Below are positions 46,395 through 55,523 of a stretch of 64,000 bases of DNA, piece by piece. Numbering within the stretch: position 1 is the first letter of the stretch; every line of letters starts with the position of its first letter. This DNA is from Monocercomonoides exilis (lineage: Eukaryota; Preaxostyla; Oxymonadida; Polymastigidae), in the NCBI GenBank assembly GCA_001643675.2, contig LSRY02000005.1:1118501-1182500 (forward strand), in the 5' to 3' direction. The notes below the pieces were generated by a model. It saw only the letters and a list, made by a program, of their open reading frames with translations, was not told where the DNA came from and did no database searches. The position numbers and the translations under genes are program-made.

Positions 46395-48108
46395 GGATTT
46401 TTTTGGCTTTAATGTTGTTGTGATCAAAAATGATCTTGAATAACAATATAACGGGAACAATTTTGGTTTTTTTTTGAAATAAATGATGAAACGAAAGAAA
46501 TTAATTAATTCAATGTATTTGAGTGAACATGAGTAACTAATTGACTTTCGGCCGAAATTTTTGTGATTGGTGAAGTGATAATAAATGCAACCTGTTAAAT
46601 AATAGCATTCACGAAGTTTTTTCTTTTGTAATAAACAACTAATAAAAATTATAATTATTTCGTTTTCTTGGGGTTAAAAAATATCATCTTTAATTTTTAA
46701 AAAAAAAATCTCGATTATTCATAACCATGGAAATATTTTCAAGAACAAAAGATAAAAAAAAAATTTTGACTTGTCGGTTTAGAAAATAACTTCCCCGAAG
46801 CCATTGCAAATCAGCGAATATTTCAAACAAAATAATGAACTTGATTTATAAATAAAACCCAAGGTGATGAGATGAAAAAAAAGTAATAATAGCATTTATC
46901 AGTATACCAAAAAAAAAAAAGAAAAAGAAAAAGAAAAAAATAAAAATTGAATTTTAAAAAAAGAATAATTATCCAATTTCCTCTATCAGTTTTTAAATAA
47001 ATTATCATTAATTGAAAGTAAAGTTTTCGACAAGTGAGATTATTTTTTATATTATTGTCAATTGACTTTCACCACAACTTTGTTCAATTCAGTTTGTTTA
47101 TGCTCTTGTAATTTTTGGAAGAATATGTTTGGAAATTTTAAGGTTATTTCAAAAAAATTTTTTATTAATAAATTTTTTGTGTCGATAAGCTTTTTTCTTG
47201 ATTTTGTGGATTTTTTCAATCTGCTGATTACAGTGACATATTTATCAATTATTTGGAATTATCTGTGATAATTTACTTTCTTTGTTATATGTGTGATTAT
47301 TTAAGGAATCATTTCTTTATTCGGAGGATTGTTTTTTCGAAAGTTTCATTTCTTTGGAGTGGTACTATTGTTTCAACAGAAAAAAAAGCATGATAATTGC
47401 AGAAAATAATGATGTTTTAGATAATATTCATCATAAAAGTATCTTCGAGAAAAGAAAAAACTTTTTTGTGTTAACTTATCAATAATCAAGGTGAATTCTC
47501 AAACCGAAATTATTGAATGAAAAAAGATGGATTCAAAAATAATCACACATGTTCATAAAATCCAAAGTGAAAGATTTAGAACAAAAAAGAAAAAAAGAAA
47601 GACTTTTAATTAATCTTCTTTCACTCAGATATATTTATCCACCTTCAATTTAGATTTTTTCAAAAACTCTATTTTTTGTTGGAAAATATTTGACAATGGT
47701 CATTCTTTTTGAAAAGTCACAAAAGTTTAATTGACAAGTTGAATTCACATACTTGTTATTCGTTTAATACCTTCAATTGAAGTCCACATTAAAGTTATAT
47801 TCCAACCGATGACAATTTTTAAATATCTTTTATTCTATCTTTGTATAACGATATAACGAAAAGAGTTTATTGAAGGAATTAATCAAAAAATCAAATGTCT
47901 TGTTGAATATAGAAATAAAACATTTGCAATTCATCCAAATAAAATAACCTAAATGATAAGCCAACAAATGAAACGAATGAACCAATTAATTCTTTCCCAA
48001 AATTTCAAGGAAAATTATCAATGAATGAAGTTTCTTACCAAAAATTCGTAACAATAAATGAATATAAACTGTTCACGAGCATGAAAAGTTTTGAAAGAAG
48101 TGGGTTAA
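46395..48108. other. 1.7-kb gene-free AT-rich interval
   Basis: The only ORFs are short and Phe/Lys-rich, as expected by chance. Near 47703 a short stretch (TTCTTTTTGAAAAGTC and following) resembles the arm of the foldback at 57594-57829. Confidence 0.6.
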
Positions 48109-48276
48109 TCACAACTTTAAGTAACATTCAGAAACTCGTTTTTTTTCGGATTTTTTGTGATAGAATGATTTAATATCAAATAATAAAACATGCTAGGGGT
48201 GAATTTTCCATATTTAGAATACTTTTTTTTCAATGAAAAAAATCAAATTTTCGAAAATATTATGGTTATGATCAAA
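48109..48276 (+). repeat. Left terminal inverted repeat of the 826-bp element
   Basis: Aligns base for base with the reverse complement of 48766-48934 apart from a few substitutions and one indel. Confidence 0.85.
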
Positions 48277-48765
48277 AAAATTACAAAAATTTTATTTTGA
48301 AAACTGAACGATTTTTGGAAATTTCATATTTTGGTACAAAATTATTTGTTAGAAAAAATCTTTCGATTCAAATGAAGTGAATTAAAGAAGTTTGAAGTTC
48401 ATATTTGAATGTTTTGTAAAGTTTTTAGTAATAAAATGAAGTGAAAATGAACTTCTCGGGTTTCGTTCTGCTTTAGGGTTTTCCTTCGAATCGAAATATT
48501 AGGTTTTAAGGTTTGCATTTTATTTTTATTCATTTTTTTTATAAATAGGGTTAGGGTTTCAATCAAAAAACACTTTTTCACACATCAAAAACGTGTGTTT
48601 CAACGTTAACGCAAGATGAAAGGTGAAAATAATAAATATAAAAATGAATTGAGAATTTTTGTAATTTTCTTTTTATATAATAAAAAAAGAAAGCTAAGAA
48701 TTATATAAAATTTATTAAAATAATTCTTTAAAAAAGTTGATTTTTAATTTAATTATTAGAAATTA

Positions 48766-48934
48766 GTTTGATCATAACCATAATATTTTCGTAAATTTGA
48801 TTTTTTTCATTGAAAAAAAAGTATTCTAAATATGGAAAATTCACCCCTAGCATGTTTTATTATTTGATATTAAATCATTCTATCACAAAAAATCCGAAAA
48901 AAAACGAGTTTCTGAATGTTACTAAAAGTTGTGA
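48766..48934 (-). repeat. Right terminal inverted repeat of the 826-bp element
   Basis: Reverse complement of 48109-48276. Confidence 0.85.
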
Positions 48935-49526
48935 CTTGCCAAGCCAAAGATAGATTAGAAAAATCAGAAGAAGCGTCATAAAAAAGTGATGGAAATGTTT
49001 TGTGTGCATTTATGAATATTCAAAACCCATATTCAAACCGATGTTTTTTGTATAAAAAAAATGATTTCAATAGTTATTACCCTATGTTCAGATTTTGCAA
49101 ATGTGTTTGTTGGATTTTTTTTTCTATGCGATTTGATACATCTTGAAAAAATGGATTATTTGAATGTGTTAAATAGTGTTTTCAGAAATAAATAATGAAA
49201 TAAATAAAAGGGATAACTTCTCATTAAAATACGTGAATACAAAAAAATTAAACTAAGAGTTATCTCCATATCAAGGAAAATAAAATTGTAAAGTGATTGA
49301 TACTACGATCTGGGCACAGATACATAGACAATTCATATGCTTTAAAAGCATGAAAGATGTGAGAATGTTTTCCACAATTTCAGTTGTAATATTCACTTGA
49401 ATAACGATGTGGTCAAGTAAAATTGTATTTAAATTGTTCATCTTTTTCAAATAAAAATTTACAAATGCCGAAATCCTTAAATAGCTTTGTAATTACTTTT
49501 CATATAAATGTTTACATGTATGATAT
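48935..49526. other. Gene-free interval downstream of the GH31 gene
   Basis: AT-rich DNA between the TIR element and the stop of the minus-strand GH31 gene; no feature is supported. Confidence 0.6.
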
Positions 49527-52259
49527 TCACTCTTCATTCAATCCTCTTTTCGCAAATGACTTCTTCCCAAAAGTTCGCCACCAAAGCCCCAATATACTAC
49601 AAAAGAAGACAAATGCGATAATGATTGTTAAATAATCCCTTCCCACCCCAACAAAGGATGCAATTTCTCCACTCAAAATATACAGGTTGAATTCTTGGGT
49701 CAGTTTCCATTCATTATGCGATTTAACGCTTTTCCTACGAATAACAAGGACATTATTAGAAGAATCATAATGAAAAGTTGATGATCGCATGTCAGAAAAA
49801 AGAATAGCTGTCGTCTGCACATCTAATCCCAATATACGAATTTCATCTACAACCTGATTTGTAAAATATCCAAGTGATCGCGTAGATGCTCTGAATATTC
49901 GAACATTTTTTTTATGCTCAGAAAGCATTTCAAAATCAACAACTGTCTTTGCACAATCCCCTTTATCGTCCATCGAGTCTCCATCATCAACGGTTACTGA
50001 TCCTTTTGCTCTTCCATCATATCCTAATGCAACCACTACAGTCAGTGGACTGTTCCTCATATTCATGAGAGTTGAGTCTGTGTGGTTCTGCTTTGTGAAA
50101 ATATACCCTCCTCGAATGTGCACTGGTATTGTGCTTATGTTTGCTTTTATTGTGACATTAGAAACTCCTTCTGAACTCACTGTTAGGTTTATTCCTTCAA
50201 AAGGCGGACGGTCCTCTCTATTTTCGTTTGCGTCATTCACCTCTAATTCTTTAGCCTCCCTTCCGGTCCAGTAATCATACCACCTGCTATGAGGAAAATA
50301 GCAATCAGATACGAAATCGTTTTTTTCATCCAGAACAGGAGAAATTAGAAGCGCATCGCCAAGCATCGCTTGCTTGTCTATCTTCCTGCAATTCACATCT
50401 TCTGGGAATTCCATTGCAAGCGGACGGACCATTGGAATCCCTTCGTCATGAGACTGATGCATCAAAGTATACCAGTAGCTCTGAATTTTTTGTCTTTCTC
50501 TCAAAAATTTGAGATTGTACGATGAAAATGGCTCACCAAAACGGTAAAATTCTTGAGGACGCGTGCCCCATGCCCTGTGATTTCTGAAAAAGGGATATAA
50601 AAAAGTTGCAGTCGAAACCCAGCGAGTGAAAAGCCGGCTATCTGCATTTTTGTAAAACCCTGCAACATCGCACCCAACAAACGGCAATCCAAACAACCCT
50701 GATGAAAGAATCCCGCTTATAGAATCATAAAGATCGGAAGAGTTTGCCTCGTTATCGCCAAGCCAGATAAAATTCGTTTTCCCGCTACCAGCATAAGAGG
50801 CACGCGATAATATAAACGGGCGTTTGCCTGGATAAACATTTTGGAGAGACTTTGAAGTATGCAAGTTTTCATAATGAGCGTATAGATTGTGAGTTAAATA
50901 ATAAGGACCCATTTCCGTCAACGCATCTGGAGGAGGTGCCTGTACATTCAGAACATCAGGAATCCAAGCATACTTCGTTTCTTCTTCGTCCTTTTCGCAT
51001 TCTCCCTTGCAAAAATTAGAAATTTCATTCATATCGGTCCACAGGCCATCCAATGACAGCTCCCGGACAAACCTTTCTATCCATTGGATCCAGTATGCCT
51101 CGCCTTGCTTTGAAGTGAAATCTGGAAAAATTGTTCTGCCAGGCCAAACTTTACCAATAAAAGGTTTGTTTGTTCGATTGAGAATGTATCCTTTGCTTTT
51201 GATAAGATCATCATATGGCCTGTAGCCTTCCTCCACTTTAACGCCTGGATCAATAATTGCAACGTAATGAATTCCTCGATTTTTTTTTATGTCTTTGATA
51301 AATTCAACAAATTCTTCTCTAGGATATTTCTCTGGATCTGTTGTGAACAATTTCTTTTCATCCATATAATCAATATCCGCCCACATAACATCCAGAGGAA
51401 ATCCGTTCTTTTCGTAATCTTTAACAACTTCTTTCACCACACTTAGATTCTTGTAGCCCCAAGCACATTGGTGGATTCCTGTTGCCCACTGAGGCACAAG
51501 AGCAGGCTTTCCGATCAAATCTGTGTATTGTTTTATAACATCTTTCATCGTTGGTCCCAGGAAAATAAAAAAATCCAATCTTTCACCTGCCATTGCTCGA
51601 TACGTCATCCAACCGTTTTGTAATTCAACTTGCATAGGTGCACTGTTGAAGAAAAAAATGCCATGAGACTTTCCATCTGGGCGAACTTCAATGTGGAATG
51701 GATGATATCCATAAAGATTTTGATCGTCAGCTGGAGTTCCTCTATCAGCAGAATTAATTGTATAATTAAATGGATATTTCAAAGCAAATCTAGAACGCCT
51801 TTGCCCAAGTCCATAAATTACAGGATCATTTCCGATTGTAGTTGTTAATGATAAAAATTGATCTTCAAAGACCAAAGGATGTTCCCTTCGGAGGGAATGC
51901 GTATCAAAAATAATCTCTCCCGAATCTTTTCTTTTTATCATTATCCCTCCATTTTCTGGAAATTCAAAATCATATTGCGCATTTTTTATTGATTTTTGAG
52001 TTTCTGAATCTTGTAGAACACCAGGAATACTTACATATTCTTTTTGTGGATCGTAAAATTGCACACGAACGCAATTTTCTGTTACGTTAATTATTTCAAA
52101 ATCTATTTCTTTTGGATCAGGTGGATATGGACCTTTTCCTGAAACAAGAGAAAACGTTCCCTTAAAGCCCAGATTCGTTTTCTGCATGGATCTCGAATAA
52201 ATTAGATCATGTGTTGAGTAAATAGACAATAGTAAAATCAACAATAGATCAATTGCCAT
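49527..52259 (-). CDS. GH31 alpha-glucosidase, secreted and C-terminally membrane-anchored
   Basis: A single exon encodes 910 residues. The first ATG (52259) opens a hydrophobic signal peptide (MAIDLLLILLLSIYSTHDLI). Then come the GH31 N-terminal beta-sandwich (YGLGQRRSRFALKYPFNYTI, FHIEVRPDGKSHGIFFFNSA), the barrel with GIHQCAWGYKN, DVMWADIDYMDEKKLFTTD, the nucleophile motif DGLWTDMNEISNF (Asp near residue 407), RASYAGSGKTNFIWLGDNEA with the acid/base loop, GLPFVGCDVAGF, and FFRNHRAWGTRPQEFYRFGE. These order and spacings match maltase/sucrase-type enzymes that release glucose from alpha-1,4 or alpha-1,6 ends. The C-terminus has a membrane helix (DYLTIIIAFVFFCSILGLWW) followed by a basic tail, making a type I protein with its catalytic part in a vacuole lumen or outside the cell. 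Intestinal maltases are anchored at the N-terminus instead. It neighbours GH3 in tandem. Confidence 0.95.
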   Translation of the reverse strand: MAIDLLLILLLSIYSTHDLIYSRSMQKTNLGFKGTFSLVSGKGPYPPDPKEIDFEIINVTENCVRVQFYDPQKEYVSIPGVLQDSETQKSIKNAQYDFEFPENGGIMIKRKDSGEIIFDTHSLRREHPLVFEDQFLSLTTTIGNDPVIYGLGQRRSRFALKYPFNYTINSADRGTPADDQNLYGYHPFHIEVRPDGKSHGIFFFNSAPMQVELQNGWMTYRAMAGERLDFFIFLGPTMKDVIKQYTDLIGKPALVPQWATGIHQCAWGYKNLSVVKEVVKDYEKNGFPLDVMWADIDYMDEKKLFTTDPEKYPREEFVEFIKDIKKNRGIHYVAIIDPGVKVEEGYRPYDDLIKSKGYILNRTNKPFIGKVWPGRTIFPDFTSKQGEAYWIQWIERFVRELSLDGLWTDMNEISNFCKGECEKDEEETKYAWIPDVLNVQAPPPDALTEMGPYYLTHNLYAHYENLHTSKSLQNVYPGKRPFILSRASYAGSGKTNFIWLGDNEANSSDLYDSISGILSSGLFGLPFVGCDVAGFYKNADSRLFTRWVSTATFLYPFFRNHRAWGTRPQEFYRFGEPFSSYNLKFLRERQKIQSYWYTLMHQSHDEGIPMVRPLAMEFPEDVNCRKIDKQAMLGDALLISPVLDEKNDFVSDCYFPHSRWYDYWTGREAKELEVNDANENREDRPPFEGINLTVSSEGVSNVTIKANISTIPVHIRGGYIFTKQNHTDSTLMNMRNSPLTVVVALGYDGRAKGSVTVDDGDSMDDKGDCAKTVVDFEMLSEHKKNVRIFRASTRSLGYFTNQVVDEIRILGLDVQTTAILFSDMRSSTFHYDSSNNVLVIRRKSVKSHNEWKLTQEFNLYILSGEIASFVGVGRDYLTIIIAFVFFCSILGLWWRTFGKKSFAKRGLNEE

Positions 52260-52466
52260 CCTCACAACTACAATCAGAAATTATCGAAAGATCTACATTT
52301 GTGAAATAAATATTCTTTGCAATTAAATCCTTGTTCAATTTCACATATGTAAAATCCGATACAATTTTATATAAACTAGCATTATGTAATCATCCAGATT
52401 TATAAAAATCAATAAAATTATTCAAAAAACTCCTCAAAAATGTAATCAAACATGTAGAAAAATAAC

Positions 52467-55400
52467 TTATCCCTTATTACAGAGATCAACGATTTGATTC
52501 AATGCCTCGAGATCTGGAACACCTCCGTACATCATTAAAGAACGCAATGGTGTCATTTCAGCCCATTTCCCCATTATTTTATAATTAGCTTCTTTTGTTG
52601 GTGCGAGCATGATCTCTTCGCTCATCGAGTTTACAACCTTTTCAAATAGCTTTTTCCCTTCTTCTGTTTCTTTCACTTCACCAAGCGACGTGTGAATAGT
52701 AAACTCGCCTGGTTCTACTTTCTTATTGCCGATAATCCTTTTTGACACATCGTCCATCATCAGAAGGGCAGAAAAGAGAGGCTGCTTCCAATCATTCGAC
52801 GTTATCCTCCCGTAGCAGCCACACGGATCAAGCACCATCGCATTGGCAACCGGTGGATATTCTGCAACAGCCAGCAACGACGAATCCTCCTCTTCTTTCT
52901 CTTCTCCTTTTTCTTCTCCCTTTCCTTTGCCCTCTTTGCCCTCTTTGCCATCTTTTCCGTCTTTGAAGCTAAACTTCCACACCCTTCTGGATGTGTTCTT
53001 GTGTGCTGTGGTGAAGCAGATGCAGTCGCGGAGTGGCAAACAGCGGGAGCTCCCGCCGACTTTGAAGATGTACTCGCCACTTTCCAAGAGGCGTCTCTTC
53101 AGCAGCGGGTGGTAGTAGCACAGCTCCTCTGCGCTGACTGCAAGCTGCACAGCTCTTTTCTCGCCTGGCTGGAGCTGCTTCACTTTTGTAAATGCTTTCA
53201 GTTCGTGGAACGGCTGCGGGATGGTCGAGGAGTGCTTGTGCGACACATACAGCTGCGCCACTTCATCCACTGCGTATTTGCCTGTGTTCCTAATAGAAAA
53301 ACTAACGATGATTGTGGGATAAGTTGATGTTGCAGTCGAAGAAGAAGGAGAAGAAGGAGAAGTAGTAGAGGATGATGATGACGACGACGATGAAGACGAA
53401 GAAGAAAGAGAAGAGCACATCGAAGTCAAATTAGATTCATGAACAGGACCAGCAACAGTAACCTTCATGTCTTCATAGACAACGCTACTGTAAGTCAGCC
53501 CGAACCCAAACGGAAACAGCACGTTTCCTTCCAAAGGCTCCTTCTTCATCGCCTCTTCTACACTGCAGGCAAAGTCAAAGTTCTCGTCGTCGTCGCCTGC
53601 CACCAGCGAGTCGTAATACCGATAGCCCACATAGAACGACTCGCTGTATGTGACCTCCTGCGGCCCCATCGGAAATACGCGGTAGGTTGGCGTCGAATCC
53701 ACAGAAAGCGGCCATGTTTCGCTCAGCCGCCCCGCAGGAGAAGTGACGACGAATGGGGCAGACGCAACAGGCGCAGAAGACGCATTAGACGCAGCAGGTG
53801 CAGCAGGCACCCATTCAGCCTGCTCTCTTTTGTGGATGAACAACATGCGAGCGAGTGCTTCGCCGTAGCCTTCTCCCGCCAAATGACAGCACACCACAGA
53901 GTCCACGTCGCGCAGCCACGGCAGAAGAACAGGCGATCCCACACACAAAACAACACATATGCGAAGCTTTAAGTAAGATGAACTGCCTTCAGTTGAAGAA
54001 GAAGAAGAAGAAGAAGAAGAAGAAGAAGATGATGATGATGATGATGATGATGATTTCGAGCTACAATTCAAATCTTTCCATGCTTTTTTAATCTGAATGA
54101 TTTCTGCAATCAATTCATTTTGGGAAGCAGGCAAATCTAAATTCTCCCTGTCAAATCCCTCAGACTCATCAGCCTCGTCCATTCCCGCAAAAAACACAAG
54201 ATCAACACTTTTATGCTTTTCTTGCTTCGTTTTGAGAATATCTAGCACTTCTTCTCTTCTCTTCGCCAGCTCACTCTCATACTCAATCCCTTCTTTGGTG
54301 CCTGCACAGCTTCCGCAGTACCCGCGGCAATACTCAAAAGCAGCGCCTCTTTTCTCCAAAGCCTCCACAAACGTCTGCTTCTCACGTGGGCGTACAATTG
54401 AACTGCCGCAGCCCTGGAAACGCGGGTGATCATGGGCAAATTCTCCCACAGCAATCAAATCAGGAGCAGGCTCATTTTTGCTGTCTGAGTCTTCCTCAGC
54501 TCCAGGGAAGTCAATGAAGGTTGAGAGTGGAAGCATGCTGCGATCATTCTTCATCAGCACCGTTCCTTGGATGGCTGCTTCGATGGCAAGGTTGTGATGT
54601 GCCTTCCAGTTGCATTTCGCTATTTTTTCTTGGTCAATTGCATCTTTCACAGAAGAGTGGCTGAATTTCTTTACAAGCTTTAGAACATTTGCACATGCGC
54701 TGTCAAGATCCTTTTCATCAAGGGCTCCAGATTTGACTGCATCAACTATTGATTTGTCTCTTATTCCATTAGATGAAGGCATTTCAAGATCCAGCCCTGA
54801 TCTTATACCTTTAACTCGATCTACAACTGCTCCCCAATCAGAAACCACACATCCATCAAATCCAAACTTTTGCCTAAGTACTTCCGATAGCAAAAACTTG
54901 TTTTCGCTGCTAAGTGTACCATTTATACGATTGTAACTACACATTATTGAAGCAGGTCTTGCGTTCTTCACTGCAATCTCAAAAGGCCGAAAATAAATAT
55001 CATGAAGTGCTCTGTCATCAGCTGCTGCACTGATATTAAGTCTGTATGTTTCTTGATTATTTACAGCAAAGTGTTTTAAGCATGAAGCAATCCCAACTGA
55101 CTGACATCCATTGATAAAACTCGAAGCAATGCTTCCTGCTAAAAGTGGATCTTCTGAATAATACTCAAAGTTTCTTCCACCAAGAGGAGATCTCTTGATA
55201 TTTATTGCTGGTCCAAGAATCATTCCTATGTTATATGCGTTGCATTCTTCTCCAATCGCCTCTCCAACTTTCGATACTATTTCAAGATCCCAAGTACTCG
55301 CAAGAGATGATGCTGTTGGAAAGCAGGTTGATGGCAACGTTGGCTCTTTAGTTCTGAGTTCTGGATCGGGATTTTCAAAGCGCACTCCATGCGGTCCATC

Positions 55401-55523
55401 TGACATTCGGAGAGGAGGAATTCCAGCATGAATAATCGATTTTGTATTCCAATTATCCGCTCCGCTGCATAAGCAAGCCTTTTCTTCGATTGTTAACTTT
55501 TTCAATATTAATTCGACTTCCAT
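52467..55523 (-). CDS. GH3 beta-glucosidase-type glycoside hydrolase
   Basis: A single exon encodes 1018 residues from an ATG. The N-terminal barrel begins LILKKLTIEEKACLCSGADN, with IPPLRMSDGPHGVR, ILGPAINIKRSPLGGRNFEY and YSEDPLLAGS, KHFAVNNQE, RPFEIAVKNARPASIMCSYN, and CVVSDWGAV with the nucleophile Asp near residue 230. The second alpha/beta domain and a C-terminal fibronectin-III-like domain (FSIRNTGKYAVDEVAQLYVS) follow, as in bacterial and plant beta-glucosidases/xylosidases. Two Ser runs and an Ala/Ser insert, plus a Lys/Glu/Gly stretch (residues about 850-880), lengthen it beyond the usual 750-850. No signal peptide is present, so it may act on imported or cytosolic beta-glucosides, unlike its GH31 neighbour. 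The 5' third is AT-rich, the middle third clearly GC-richer. Confidence 0.95.
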   Translation of the reverse strand: MEVELILKKLTIEEKACLCSGADNWNTKSIIHAGIPPLRMSDGPHGVRFENPDPELRTKEPTLPSTCFPTASSLASTWDLEIVSKVGEAIGEECNAYNIGMILGPAINIKRSPLGGRNFEYYSEDPLLAGSIASSFINGCQSVGIASCLKHFAVNNQETYRLNISAAADDRALHDIYFRPFEIAVKNARPASIMCSYNRINGTLSSENKFLLSEVLRQKFGFDGCVVSDWGAVVDRVKGIRSGLDLEMPSSNGIRDKSIVDAVKSGALDEKDLDSACANVLKLVKKFSHSSVKDAIDQEKIAKCNWKAHHNLAIEAAIQGTVLMKNDRSMLPLSTFIDFPGAEEDSDSKNEPAPDLIAVGEFAHDHPRFQGCGSSIVRPREKQTFVEALEKRGAAFEYCRGYCGSCAGTKEGIEYESELAKRREEVLDILKTKQEKHKSVDLVFFAGMDEADESEGFDRENLDLPASQNELIAEIIQIKKAWKDLNCSSKSSSSSSSSSSSSSSSSSSSSTEGSSSYLKLRICVVLCVGSPVLLPWLRDVDSVVCCHLAGEGYGEALARMLFIHKREQAEWVPAAPAASNASSAPVASAPFVVTSPAGRLSETWPLSVDSTPTYRVFPMGPQEVTYSESFYVGYRYYDSLVAGDDDENFDFACSVEEAMKKEPLEGNVLFPFGFGLTYSSVVYEDMKVTVAGPVHESNLTSMCSSLSSSSSSSSSSSSSTTSPSSPSSSTATSTYPTIIVSFSIRNTGKYAVDEVAQLYVSHKHSSTIPQPFHELKAFTKVKQLQPGEKRAVQLAVSAEELCYYHPLLKRRLLESGEYIFKVGGSSRCLPLRDCICFTTAHKNTSRRVWKFSFKDGKDGKEGKEGKGKGEEKGEEKEEEDSSLLAVAEYPPVANAMVLDPCGCYGRITSNDWKQPLFSALLMMDDVSKRIIGNKKVEPGEFTIHTSLGEVKETEEGKKLFEKVVNSMSEEIMLAPTKEANYKIMGKWAEMTPLRSLMMYGGVPDLEALNQIVDLCNKG

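Larger units (their letters stand above)
48109..48934. mobile_element. 826-bp element with ~168-bp terminal inverted repeats
   Basis: The left arm (48109-48276) and right arm (48766-48934) are near-perfect reverse complements, running from TCACAACTTTNAGTAACATT at the outer ends to TGGTTATGATCAAA at the inner ends. The 489-bp interior has no coding potential of note, so this looks like a MITE-type or foldback non-autonomous DNA transposon. Target duplications are not clear: the flanks GGGTTAA and CTTGCCA do not match. The interior contains telomere-like AGGGTTAGGGTTT at about 48547-48560 and further GGGTTT-like pieces near 48470-48510. Confidence 0.8.

Noticed and set aside
49527-55523. Alternative genetic code (TAA/TAG as Gln, as in some oxymonads)
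   Set aside because: Long conserved enzymes are open throughout and end at normal stops; no conserved Gln position needs a TAA or TAG.
49318-55523. Polysaccharide-utilisation operon-like cluster
   Set aside because: Each gene has its own intergenic flank in an intron-bearing eukaryotic setting; two adjacent hydrolases are not enough for a cluster claim.
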